Shown here in pieces: positions 23,940-35,217 of a stretch of 64,000 nt of DNA (position 1 is the stretch's first letter; the number at the start of each line of letters is the position of its first letter). The notes below the pieces were generated by a model. That model ran no database searches. It was given only the letters and a program-made list of their open reading frames with translations, and was not told the origin of the DNA. The position numbers and the translations under genes are program-made. Origin of the DNA: Acanthopleura granulata (taxonomy: Eukaryota > Mollusca > Polyplacophora > Chitonida > Chitonidae); contig JABBOT010000012.1 in NCBI GenBank assembly GCA_016165875.1, positions 10,440,136 through 10,504,135 of the forward strand. The letters are read 5' to 3'.

Positions 23940-24645
23940 CATTTATTGTCAGGTTATATGTATACACAAAAATTGGCAATGACAGAAAAAATACAAATAA
24001 AAAAATAAGGAAATATAGAGACGGGGATCGTGTTCAGATTGAAGTTTTTCATTATGAAGTAACGGGATGGTTGAGAGGGGGTGAGGATTGTGTTGGATTG
24101 AATTTATTTATTTATTTGATTCGTGTTTTACGCCCTAGTCAAGAATATTTCACTTATACGATGGCGGCCAGCATTATGGTGGGAGGAAACCGGGCAGATC
24201 CCGGGGGAAACCCACGATCATCCGCAGGTTGCTGGTGGACTTTCCTACGTATGGCAGGACAGGAGGCCATCATGAGCTGGTCCTGAACTCACAGCAACCG
24301 CATTCTGGGTCATTGCTCTGCGCTAGCGCGCTAACCGACTAAGTCACGGAGGCCTGTTGGATTGAACGGAGTGAATGGGAGGGCTAATCTGGTTTTGTTA
24401 TGTGACGTCATAGTACTGTCAGACTACATGTATACACAAAAAATGGGCAATTACAGAAAAAAATTAATAAAAAAAAAGAAATGAACATACACAGAGACGG
24501 GGATTGTGTTCGGAGTGAAGTTTTTCATTATGAATTAACGGGATGGTTGAGAGGGGGTGAGGACTGTATTGGATTGAAAAGGTTTTTTTAAGAATGAACG
24601 GAGTGAATGGGAGAGCTATTCTTGGGTTTGTTATGTGACGTCATG
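23940..24645 (+). repeat. tandem duplication (two units)
   Basis: Unit 1 is 23,955-24,418, interrupted by a SINE; unit 2 is 24,425-24,645. Shared landmarks are TGTATACACAAAAA, CAGAGACGGGGAT-like, GAAGTTTTTCATTATGAA, GGGATGGTTGAGAGGGGGTG, ACGGAGTGAATGGGAG and GTTATGTGACGTCAT. Only unit 1 contains the SINE, so the duplication is older than the SINE insertion, or unit 2 derives from the empty form. Confidence 0.8.
24103..24354 (-). mobile_element. full-length tRNA-type SINE with TSD
   Basis: 252-bp antisense SINE: (AAAT)n tail at the low end and tRNA-like head at the high end (CGCTAGCGCGCTAACCGACT read on the plus strand). It is flanked by a perfect 12-bp target-site duplication, TGTTGGATTGAA, at 24,091-24,102 and 24,355-24,366. 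Confidence 0.92.
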
Positions 24646-25149
24646 GTGTGTGACCTCATGACAAATGGACGATCACAGAAAAAAAAGAATAAATAAAAAA
24701 GTAAGAAAAAAAACAAGACATACAAACAAATAACGGCCGACCCACACATAAAACTTATATACTTTTTAAAATTATTCCTGAACATCATCACGCGCAGCGT
24801 TGAGATCAGCGTTCGTGACGTTGAGAAGCTGAGAAGCTGAGAAGCTCAACAGCAAATATAAACCCATCTTTGTGCAACTACAGTTTGAATGTCAGCTCAA
24901 TCGCATCAGCCGTCCTGGAGAAGAAGATGTTTAAAGGTTTTGATCCAAATCCAATATGGCTGCCAAGTTACGTGATCGAAAGTGTCCAAAAGTTTAGGTG
25001 CAAAACTTCAGGTCTGTAGCTAAAACATACTGAAGTTTCATAACCGTTCGACTAGCCGTTTTCTCTAGAAACGCGGGACAAAACAATAATAATAATAATG
25101 ACAATACGAGCGAAAGCGACAGGGATTCAAGCCTTTCAAGCCTTTCAGG

Positions 25150-25430
25150 CTTGAACCCCTAAATAGAGAGAGTTAGTCGGGGCTTGGGGTTTAACGTCTT
25201 ACTTAACAATGTTTCAGTCATATGACGACGACGAGTCCTTCTAGTGTGTGTATATATAATGGGTCTTCTTGTGCGCGTTCATGCCGCCAAATAGCTGTCG
25301 CATTGTACAACACCGGGCCCACCAGTCCTGTTTCCTTGTCTTTGGTATGACCCAACCCGGGCTTGAACCTAGATCTCCCGACCTCGAGGCAAACGTTCTA
25401 ACGAATAGACAGGTAATGAGGCGGAAAAAA
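25150..25430 (-). mobile_element. second SINE family, antisense
   Basis: Plus strand reads GGTTTAACGTCTTACTTAAC, TTTCAGTCATATGACGACGA, a variable middle, CTTTGGTATGACCCAACCCG, then GGCTTGAACCTAGATCTCCC. The last part is a reversed tRNA B box, and a reversed A-box-like part follows near 25,400. I know this GTTTAACGTC and CATATGACGACG pattern from molluscan repeats (recollection, not a search). Confidence 0.65.
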
Positions 25431-27086
25431 CCAAATACAATTTTATAATTCCACCAGGTTTTGAGCGATATTGCTGTGTTCCAACGTGCCAAACACAAAT
25501 CTAAAGGTTCCAGGTTTAATGCTGGGCATTATAGTACCTAAGACCACAAAAACGAGGAAGTTGTCGCTTCCTCGCTCACCATTATGTATGCGGAAATAAC
25601 ATGATTGGTCACCCTGGTATCAGTATAATGCACTTCGGCAATTCCTCTCCTTGAAGCAGCATCTAACAAAAGAGCGGTGCAGTATATGTACACGTACAAA
25701 CGTCGTCACATGACTGAAATACTGTTGACGTTGAATAGCAAGCACCACAGCATCCAGTAACCTTAAAATCGTGATGATGTTTATCCATTTAAATTACCAT
25801 GGATTTTTTTTCTGAGTTCATATCTGTGATTAAAGTACAAGAATATTTCTTCTCCCATGCACAAACCTTATTTCTAATGATATTTCTAATGATAAAACTC
25901 AACATAAAGAGATCTCTTTTATTTATTATATACCGTACAGTCACCACTGATATGAATCAATATTTCAGAATATATATTTGCTAATATAGCATAATACTTG
26001 ACAGTCAAAATTTTGAACGCAAAATCGCAAAGGAATCAGCTAAAAATAGGCCAACTAACTATACAAGACATTTTCAGCTGCTCACTTTAGTGGCTTAATA
26101 TTGATCAGAATGCGTCTCAGGGCATCTAGGTGCGTGGGGCTTCCGGGGCCTAGGCGGCCCCCTGAGCTTCCGCTAAAGTTGGCTGTGATAGTCCATCCGC
26201 CCCCCCCCCCCGGGGCTAAGACGTGGGATAATGAGAGATTCCAGTAAGTTTCAGTCCATGGCCGGAATTGAACCAGGATCTAGTGTGTCTAAGCGATTGA
26301 AAGACAGCCATGCTATCCACTAGGTTACCACCCCTTAATAATATTACGATCATCTTGACACTCTTTTTGTATGTTTAGTTCGCATTGATCCTGTGTATCA
26401 GATTTACACACGTTTCATTTTGGACATGTCTTAATTGTTGCTGAACCCAAGGGTTTATCATTTGTACAGTAACGATCGGTTTTATGAAGATGAAGGAACC
26501 AAAATAGGGATGTAAACCACCCACCTTTGGCAAAGTACAGATGAACTGTGTGACGTGTGGGATAATAGATGACATATTGGGTCAAGGAATGTGTTCTTCA
26601 ACGAATGTATGACTGTGCTAAAGACCACACGAGTGTCGGCGACCACTTGTTGTCACCAAGACCCCGGCTAACACAACAATGAGAGCGGGAGAATCTACAA
26701 ATTGCCAGTTAAAGGCCTAATTGAATTTGCACCTCGTATGTCCTTTGCCATTGCGAGACAAGGGTCTTAACCACTTGGCAACACAAAGTTTGCTCCCTCT
26801 GCCGAATTTAAGGACTGGGTAAGATGACTGTAATGTTCGCAGTCACTGCACTTATTTCTGTGTTACTACAGCTTGTCGCGTCCGTGCTCGGGGTGTGAAC
26901 GATAGTGTGTATTAAGGTGAAGGTCGTTCCAGTTCCATTTCAGGCCAATGAACTTGCTTTATGTATATGCACTTTGTGAATTTTGCCACATGGGGCTTAC
27001 GTTTCTAATAGGCCAAAAAGAAAAGACATAAATGACATTATGATTTTGCCCAGGATGTATTCAGTCAGAAGACTGTCGGCATCAAA
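25431..27086. other. intergenic apart from the SINE at 26.2 kb
   Basis: No other gene or repeat was recognised. It ends just upstream of the first heparanase-like exon. Confidence 0.45.
26205..26334 (-). mobile_element. third tRNA-derived SINE head
   Basis: The minus strand begins GGGGTGGTAACCTAGTGGAT, an A-box-like tRNA start, and has GGTTCAATTCCGG (B box) about 55 bp on. It is followed by sequence ending at a C/G run (26,201-26,213). The acceptor-stem ends do not pair and there is no terminator, so it is read as a SINE and not a tRNA gene. Confidence 0.6.
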
Positions 27087-29870
27087 ATGTTACGGCCTCT
27101 CCCGACTCTCGGCACATTGCTGGCCTTGGTAGTCTATAGCGTAGGTCATGAAACTCCAGCCGACTTGCGGAGAGGATCTTGGTGGATGGAAATACCGAGA
27201 CAGTATCCGTGGATCTCAATCACTCGGGCAACATGGTGAATGAGAGATACCTGAGTGTGACGATAAACAGCTACGAACTCACGGATAACATGGAGAGATT
27301 CCACGTAAGGTAATCACTAAATGCCAGAATTGGAAGTTTAATTGGGCAATGTCATGTGCATTGAAATGAAAAGAAAAGAAGCGATTCGACAGCACTTTGT
27401 AAATGTTTTTGTTCCAAGATGATATAGACCTTGACATGTCTGTGAAATGTTATCTAATACTTCACTACAAGGACATTTCGACCAAGATATTTCTGTTACG
27501 AGGCTGGAAACAGACTTACGATAAGGCTGGTAGATGTGCAAATGACAACACTTACATGAAATGCATAAATCGTTGTCTAACATTGACACAGAACCGATCG
27601 ACCATCACAGGGATTTTCACGTTACTGATATCAGTATTAAAACGAAAAATATATCCTTTTCACATCTCATCTAATCGAAAGTTTTGAAAAAGTTAATAAT
27701 GGCAAAAAAGGTATACCCGACAAAAAAGTGTTATGCTTCCCAAGACAATATAGTATACAAAGAAGCGCACAATACCAAACTTGTCTATGTTGCTATATTA
27801 TAACTTGCAGTCAGACATATGTCCTCTTCATGCATATAGCTCCAATAAGTTTTGCAACGTGGCCAAGGCGCTGGCTCCAGCTTACATGAGAGTTGGTGGC
27901 ACACTGGCCGATTCCATTGTGTTTCTGGACCACTACGGAGGTTTCTAGGTCATGGGAAGTAAGTCACTGACATTGTGCTGAAACACAGTGAACGATCCTT
28001 AATAATACGTACACTGGGTTATTTTTCACGACTGAACAGCGACCTGTATATTCGCGTAATACGTTACAAATACCTCATATGCAACACACTCGGTAATATT
28101 TCTGTGAAAATCTTTCATAAAGCATTTCTATAAAAAGGCTAAGTATGTAAGATGATATTTAAAAAAATAAGACCAACGTCAGTTCTCCAAAGACAATGAA
28201 TAGAAATGGGACTATGCTCGCTGTGTTGCCAATTAAAAACAGTTTGCATGATTTTTCTGGAAGATCTTTGCACTGGAAAAATAACGTTTAAATGCTTGAA
28301 TTCTATATGGACACAGCTAAAATATTCATCACAGGGAAGAAGCCACTGTGCAAGTGAACAGTTCCTTTGTAACTTCAGATGAAACTTTTTCTTTTCTAAC
28401 CCCAGAATGGAAAGTGGATATTGTGCATAGCTTTGCTCGAAGTGTTGGTTGGAAGATGATCTTTGACTTGAATCTCCAAACAGGTCAAAACGGCCAATGG
28501 GACTCAAGCAACGCGGAGACGCTCATGCGCTACGCGGCCAGCAAAGGGTACCAGTTCCATCTTGAACTGGGAAACGGTAAAACAATGTATTTATATAATA
28601 AAAACACATACATATACATGACAGCCTAAATTTTCACTATCCAAGTAGCTTTCTTTTGACAAGTTTCTTTTGACGAGTTCGTGAAAATTCCATATAGTTT
28701 TATGAAGGACGAAAGCCAGCAGAGTATATCAGTATGTTAATTTACACGCGCAATTACAAACATGAACGACTGCATGGTTACAGTTTTATTCATAGCTATT
28801 TCGACATCGGCAATACCGTGAACAACCAGGCAGTTTATGACTTTCAACACACACAAAAGAAGGAGTCAAACTTTCTACATTTGAAATAATTGAGCACTGC
28901 CTCCTGTGTAAAAAAATATGACTGAAACCACTCCTAGTCTCGAATCATTTATCTCGGATTTATACACATGCCGAATAGCAAACAATACGCAGTAAACAGA
29001 CCTCTCGTTACGATCTGTTGCATAGAACTAGCATTTGTACATTCAGAGCCAATCGCCTACCACCAATCCAATCACGTGGACTCGGCTCAGATTGGGCGTG
29101 ATTATGGCAAATTGAAGCATCTGACACAGTCCATTTCACCATTCAACAACAAGATGCTTCTGGGACCGGCTGTGGAAAACCATGTGCTGGAAAGCTTTGC
29201 TCAGCAGGACTCCCATTTAAAATATATTACACATCTTTAATACAGGAGTTCAATATAGGGTTTTATATATCGTTATCGTTTTAAATATATATGGAGAGAA
29301 ATGCACCAAAAATATGTATATGTTTTCAGCACTTTTGGTGCATTTCTCCATTAACATGCATAGATAAAAACGTGGACAAAATAATCCAACTTCTTAGATG
29401 GTACACTTCTTTCTGTCTCACAACTAAACTTCCTGTACACTACTGTCTATACATACACCAATAGTTCTAGCTATGAGGATTTTCTTAGACAACAACATGG
29501 CTTGCGTGTATATTATTGTCAACATATCCGAGATTTTGGTATACCTGAATTACGCAGGGTAGATATGTATATACTTCATGTGTCTGGGGCGTTGTTGCCT
29601 GTTCCATTGAATGTATGTAAATTTTAATTTTCTTCCCATTTTCATTTCATTTTCCAGTTTCGCTGCCTTCCATTATCGATGACGTTAATGCTAAGACGGT
29701 AGGTTTTCGTTCATTTGATAGAAGGTAAATTTAGTGATTTAAATGATGGGGTTTCCTTACAGATTCCTAACGACGGGTGCCAGCTACATCACCGCCTTCA
29801 CCTTACATCACTAAGTGCACGTTACATTTATCACTCATCAGACACCTCCAGGCAAAACGTCAGTTTTATT
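27087..29870 (+). pseudogene. HPSE-like: heparanase-like (GH79) copy A, broken and 3'-truncated
   Basis: Heparanases are secreted endo-beta-glucuronidases that cut heparan sulfate. Exons read: A1 27,087-27,309, with a signal-peptide-like start MLRPLPTLGTLLALVVYSVG, then in another frame RYLSVTIN; A2 27,840-27,940 (ALAPAYMRVGGTLAD); A3 28,379-28,576 (GWKMIFDLNL, AASKGYQFHLELGN); A4 from 29,047 (EPIAYHQSN, MLLGPAVENHVLESF); A5 from 29,763 (FLTTGASYITAF). Splice phases of A1-A4 agree. The acid/base Glu of the NEP motif is split across A3/A4. Defects: a frameshift inside A1 between the signal peptide and the conserved part, no GT donor after A4 before a stop at 29,238, and a frame break after LHH in A5. 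A possible second degenerate A5-like exon is at 29,656-29,699. No later exons precede copy B. A strongly diverged live gene with sequencing errors cannot be excluded. Confidence 0.75.
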
Positions 29871-29989
29871 TTTCTCTGAACTGAAGAGCTGCATCCCATG
29901 CCATACAGATGAATAGTACAAACAAGCATGTGAGTTATGAGCATCACAGCATCTATATCTGGGTAAACAAATCACAAGGAGATCAACCT

Positions 29990-30275
29990 ATTTGCGGAGA
30001 CAGAAAACAATTTACACCATATGCACAGAGGAACAGATAAAATCATTTCATAAAATCACAGAATGGGGAAAAAAACGCATCTACAGAGAAGCAGATCAGA
30101 CCATTTGCAGAAAGAATAACCCAACCAGCTTCCACTTAACAACAAATGAAAACACTTACAGACAGAAAAACCCATACCGCATCCGCACAACAAGAGGTGA
30201 AACCGCTTGCAGAATGAAAAACCCAACCCGCATCCACAGAGAAACAGATCAACCAAAAGCTAAAGGATTAAAATA
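29990..30275 (+). repeat. degenerate ~30-bp minisatellite
   Basis: About eight irregular units around GAAACAGATCA, TTTGCAGAATGAAAAACCCA and CCGCATCC. Frames stay open on both strands (129 and 66 codons) because of the repeat. No gene is called. Confidence 0.6.
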
Positions 30276-31036
30276 TTTACGGATAAACTTAAGCAAAATT
30301 CTTCAACGAAAGCTAGTCTGGACAAACAACCAAACGATCGGCTTATGCCTCTTACTGACACCAAGGCCCCACAAAATGTGAGAGATTGGGAATCTATACG
30401 AATTTCCTACCCATAGCCGTGTGTGAACCTTCATCGGTTGAGCCCTATGTCAACGATATTATTAGAAACGTTGCACTGAAGGAATCGAAGCAATATGAAC
30501 TTTCACGGTGGGGAAACTTTCATTTCTTACGATCTTTGAATCAACAAGTATCTGTCTTCCAGTAAACTAATTCTCCAACAGACAAGTTGTTTCTTGACAA
30601 CATCTTACAGTACACGCACTCTCCTACTAACCCATTTTAAATGTCAGAACGCATATAACATTCACGGGTAATGACGTCATTATATAGCAGGTCTGCACGT
30701 GTTTGAGACGTGTGGACGAATCAGTTAACGCCAGCTATATATGCACACCGATTTACTTGCCCTTGCTGTCCGGTCACCGTACCTTTTTCTGGATATTATA
30801 TGGGTTATTTAAGTAAGACGATTCCGCGATGGTGGAGGACCCGTGGGAACAAAGCTATCTGTCAATTCCTTGCCCTGTCAATTCAGATAACTACAACGCC
30901 AAACCGCTGACGATTGGCATTCATTTACCAAGGGCCCTGCATCATTAAAAGGTGTTGGTTAACTTGCACCATGTATAGAAATATATGCCTCAATTTTGCA
31001 TTGTGTAAAGTAATCCTCGCGGAAGCGCGAACGGTC
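30276..31036. other. spacer between heparanase-like copies
   Basis: One perfect TGACGTCA at 30,672-30,679, followed by TATATAG, could be a promoter element for copy B. This is weak evidence. No exon was recognised. Confidence 0.35.
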
Positions 31037-31149
31037 CTAACAGAGGGACTGAGAGGTTTATGGTATACGACAACACGATCACTGTGAAAGTCCACACTGG
31101 GTCACCTATCCACACCGTCAGTGATAAATTCCTGAGTGTTACCATAGAT

Positions 31150-31572
31150 ACCACCCCAGGTAAACCCATGTTCATCCAAGGTAAATCCATGTCCCTCTCA
31201 AAATTTCCACCCTAGGTAAACCCATGTTTACGCCAGGTAAATCCAGTCCATCCCAAGAATGTCAATCTCATGTAAATCCATGTCTACGCCAGGTAGCTAA
31301 ATGTGCACCCCAGGTAAATCCATGTCCACCGTTGAGGTTAATCCATGACCACCCCAGGAAAATCCCTGTCCATCTCAGGGATATCTACCCCAGGAAAATC
31401 CATGTTCGTCTTTGCGATTTCACGCCCAGCAATTCCATGTCCGTCTCAGGTAAATTCATGTCCATGTTAGAGATTCCTTCCCTGGTAAATCCATGTCGAT
31501 GCATCTCCGGTAGTTCCATATCCACCCTAGGTAATTTCATGTCCACTCTTGGTAAATCCACGTTCATCTCTG
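31150..31572 (+). repeat. minisatellite made of splice-donor-like units
   Basis: About 16 degenerate units of 19-24 bp with consensus CCAGGTAAATCCATGTCCAC. The first unit overlaps the exon B1 donor (CCAG/GTAAAC at 31,159/31,160), and many later units keep AGGTAAAT, a near-perfect donor. The array fills the first part of intron 1 of heparanase-like copy B. Confidence 0.8.
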
Positions 31573-34108
31573 GGATTTCTACCTTAGATAAATAAGGGCT
31601 CTCCCCATGTCAGTTAATGTCCATCTTACGTAAAATCCAAAAGATCACACCGTTGTGCATAGGCTGTATGTTTACATCCCTGGTAAATTCAAGGAAATAC
31701 GCATAAACTCTCTCCATCGGGTTATATGAGCTACACAGAAAGTACAATCGTATACATCTTAACTAACACTGAATTAGTGTGTTGAATTCACGTGGGTCTT
31801 CAGTGTTTCAGTTCCGAAAAATTTCGTAATTTAGCCAAAGGCTTAGCTTCAGCCTATTGACGAATTGGTGGGACGTATGCGGATCGACTGTTCTTCGGCA
31901 ACGCGCCTCAGGGTAGGTGGCCATGTCAGGTGAATGATCATTCATAATTTTAAGATGCTGTGTGAGCCATTAAATGAAGAAAATTTTTTGGCCGGCGATT
32001 TCACTGCCTGGGACACACTGCCCTGTCAGAGGATGGCGTCGTTGATTTTGTTGAGATCCGCATGCATCACAGTTTGTGACGACTCTTGGATAATGTTTGT
32101 TCTTGTTTACATTCGAGTTTGTTTGGAATTATGAATATTCAAGTTAACGAGAGCTAGGAAGGGCAGCTTGTGAAATTCATGACCTGCTGAACAGATCTAT
32201 AGCAAATTATAGCATTTTAAAGCCATTTAGAAATCCATTCAATATTCTTTGTAATTATAAATTATCATTTCTCACTTTTTCAGAGGCTGAATTTGATTCA
32301 GTCAACAGATTTTGTCGAGATGTCGGTTGGGAGATGATTTTTGATCTGAGCTTACTGAACAGAAAAAATGTCGCATGGGATTCAACTAATGCCGAGTCGT
32401 TGCTAAGATATGCTGCTAGTAAAGGTTACATGATCAAACTTGGAGCTGGGAAATGGCAAGTGACTTCATGAACATTACAAATAGGCTATATGTAGGAATC
32501 TACTGAAACAATCACGTAAATTATACACATATATATAAATATATTTTTATACTTTCAGCAATAGTTTCAATATAGTACTGGTATATGTAGGTCTAATAAT
32601 AATAATAATAATAATATGCTTATTTCAAACATATACGTGTATAGCAATTAATTACGATCAGTTACTACATTTGGTTTCATTGTTGTTCATCTACAGGAGT
32701 TATTTGTTATCGGACTAAAACACGCTTACTGGACGACTACCAGTTCATCTGGACATATTGCAAAACATACTTGATCAGCTGTTCAGTGTTCAAGACCGTG
32801 TCTTTTTCTTACTGTTTAGAGCCCGAGTTATATTTTCGTGTGAAGAAAGAGGTCGATCCGGCGCAAGTATGCTGGGATTACGTCAAACTTCGTAATCTGA
32901 TGAACTCCATTGCGACATTGGACCGGAGGTTACTGGTGGGGCCAGCATTGATTGCCAGTTTTCATCAGGACTTCGTACAAAAGCACATCGCACATCAATA
33001 ACCAAAATATCAAAAAAATATAAAATAAAAAATAAATAAATAAAAAAAAAGAAGATATGGCACTGCAAATGTGCATACATAAGAAGAATTATGCATGAGG
33101 CGAAGTTACATTACATTTCTGGGCATGATTCGGACAAGTTAACATGCTTTAAAGCCAGTCGGCCTGCACATCTTGGCATCGTTGCAATGGCTACAACCGT
33201 TTACTGAACGTACAAAATATAAATATCACGCATGTCTCGTTTCAGGTTTCTTTCAACGGGGTCATCTTCCATTGACGCCTTAACAGTACACCAGTAGGTA
33301 TGATTTCTGTCTGCTCTATGAAAACTCATCATTCAATCTGAAGTTTTTGCCAGTCTATACTTTTTGCACGTCGTGTATTTCAACTTTAATTTTAGGCTTT
33401 TGCACACAAGGATTTCAATGGACTGGGTGTACTAAAGCTTGATCTTTTTTCTTTGTGGAAGGATGATGTTTTAGAGCCCTTGGCAGGTGAGAATTGGATG
33501 CTGCATGATATTGCGATTTTAAATTAGCGCAATTGCAGGTTTGGGTACACGGTTAGCAGCTAACTGTTGTGGCTGATATGTGCCATTTCGGATTTTATTT
33601 ATTTCACTTGTTGAAGCCAATATGAAATTACGAGAATGCAAAAATAAGGACGCGAAAACTCAGAATGCGAGAATAATTAAAATAAACAACTTTGGCTTGG
33701 CACACGTTTTGCCACTTGCATTCACATAAAATGAGCATAAAAATTCTTACTTTAGCGTTCTCGTATTTTGCTGTTTTCGCCCTCTGGTTTTATGATGCTG
33801 TCGACCTGCAAGTGGCACAAAACAAGAGCCAAGTCAAATTTTTCTTATTCTCACTTTCTTAGTTTTCTTCATTTCTTTTTTTAGCGTTTTCGCACTTTCA
33901 TGTTTTCGCATTCTCGCATTTTCGAGTTCTTACTTTCTTCTTGGGGCTGAATTCCTGTCAGCTCACCGAATGGACAGCTTGCTGTTCACACTCAATTCCG
34001 CCGTGGACGCCATGGCCAAGTATTCCAAACGGTCCCACTGGCCGAGACCAGTTCCAGAGGGGGGGGAGGGGCACCAGTCCTCTCAGAGCCGTTCATTGCC
34101 GCATTCCT

Positions 34109-35217
34109 GTGAGCTATATAGCTCACCCAGCTAATTTGCTACACTTAATGCGTTACACATTAACAACTTAACCGATCTCCACTGACATAGCAATTCTCCA
34201 CTGACATAGCAAACATACGACGTTTGTAATTCAAGCGCCATATACACACAGGACACTCCAGGCGAGGCATCAATCCCAGCTTTGGACATGGAATTTCTTC
34301 TCACCCCCTCCGTCCTCCCCCTGTCATTTCACTTTCCCTGTGGCTTTACAAGGTGTTATTGCAGTTCTTTCAGCCATCCCAGTCGTTGCTCTACCCTGGA
34401 CACGTGGGATTTTTTTCCACCATTAAAACTGCGCGTCATCGTGTATTTCTTGAGTATTTCGTTAAACAGCAATCCAGTAAACAATTATTTTACCACATAT
34501 TGAGGCATGTTGGGGAAGAACTCTTACCTTGTCCTGCGTTCTTGTTAATTGCAACATGGAGGTATCAATATTAACACATCTAATTATGCATCCACGATTT
34601 CAGTTATAGTTCAATGAACTGCCGTTCCGGTGTCATTAACAAAACCTAACGTAAATTTTGCATTGCATCGAGGTGGAGACATTTCTCCATTGATAGTTTA
34701 TTGATTTTAAGTGAAATAACGTGAGGGCGGGGGTTGTAACAATCAATGGGAAACCTTTTCCCGCGAAATTGCCCAGCTGAATTGACCACAGTGCTCTATT
34801 GCAATGAATAAGCAATACCTTAGTAATTTTCCCACAAAACGTCATCGGAAGGCAATAATGGACAACAGACTAAACAGCTTGAACCCGAATTACAGCGGGA
34901 AAGGTCCTTCATAAATCTATACGTTTATATATAATCTATATACATCGCTCAGAGGATTTACATTTAATAATGTAAATAGGACATTAACACGTAGTAGGGC
35001 AATGACACGTAACCAACGAAATATGCTTTGTAAATTATGGCACGGTTCAAATGATCATGCATATATGTAGATCCTTAATGTCGCACAGCTTTACATGGTC
35101 ATTCAAGAAAGAAATCGATTTTCTTTTCTTCACCAGTCACTGCCTCCTTCTCTGCTGTGTGTCTAATTGTTTAAATACTCATAAGCTCCTGTACCAGCTA
35201 TACACGCTACCTTACAG
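34109..35217. other. interval lacking an expected heparanase exon
   Basis: In the family an exon of about 40 codons should sit here, between the GGGAP and DYWLSLLF blocks. None was found in any plus-strand frame. 34,735-34,895 is a dispersed repeat also present at 8,160-8,330. Confidence 0.5.

Larger units (their letters stand above)
22364..24643. promoter_or_regulatory. cluster of CRE-type TGACGTCA motifs
   Basis: Four perfect TGACGTCA palindromes lie within 2.3 kb: 22,364-22,371, 22,978-22,985, 24,403-24,410 and 24,636-24,643. There are also several one-off variants, such as TGACGTCG near 22,903 and 23,139, ACGTCATG near 22,348 and ATGACGTT near 22,807. A perfect octamer is expected about once per 65 kb by chance. 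TGACGTCA is the binding site of CREB/ATF bZIP factors. That they act as enhancers here is inference. Confidence 0.45.

Noticed and set aside
24310..24354. possible tRNA gene (tRNA-like A and B boxes)
   Set aside because: It is the head of a SINE with a full body, (AAAT)n tail and 12-bp TSD; the stems do not form a full cloverleaf.
27946..27948. in-frame TAG as a disabling stop in heparanase copy A exon 2
   Set aside because: Copy B exon 2 is exactly 101 bp. The matching donor in copy A (GGAG/GTTTCT at 27,940) lies before the TAG, so the stop is probably intronic, although a stronger donor exists at 27,958.
31858..31860. TGA in heparanase copy B read as selenocysteine
   Set aside because: The family has Leu here and the copy has other frame breaks; no SECIS-like element was sought or seen nearby. 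A plain nonsense change is simpler.
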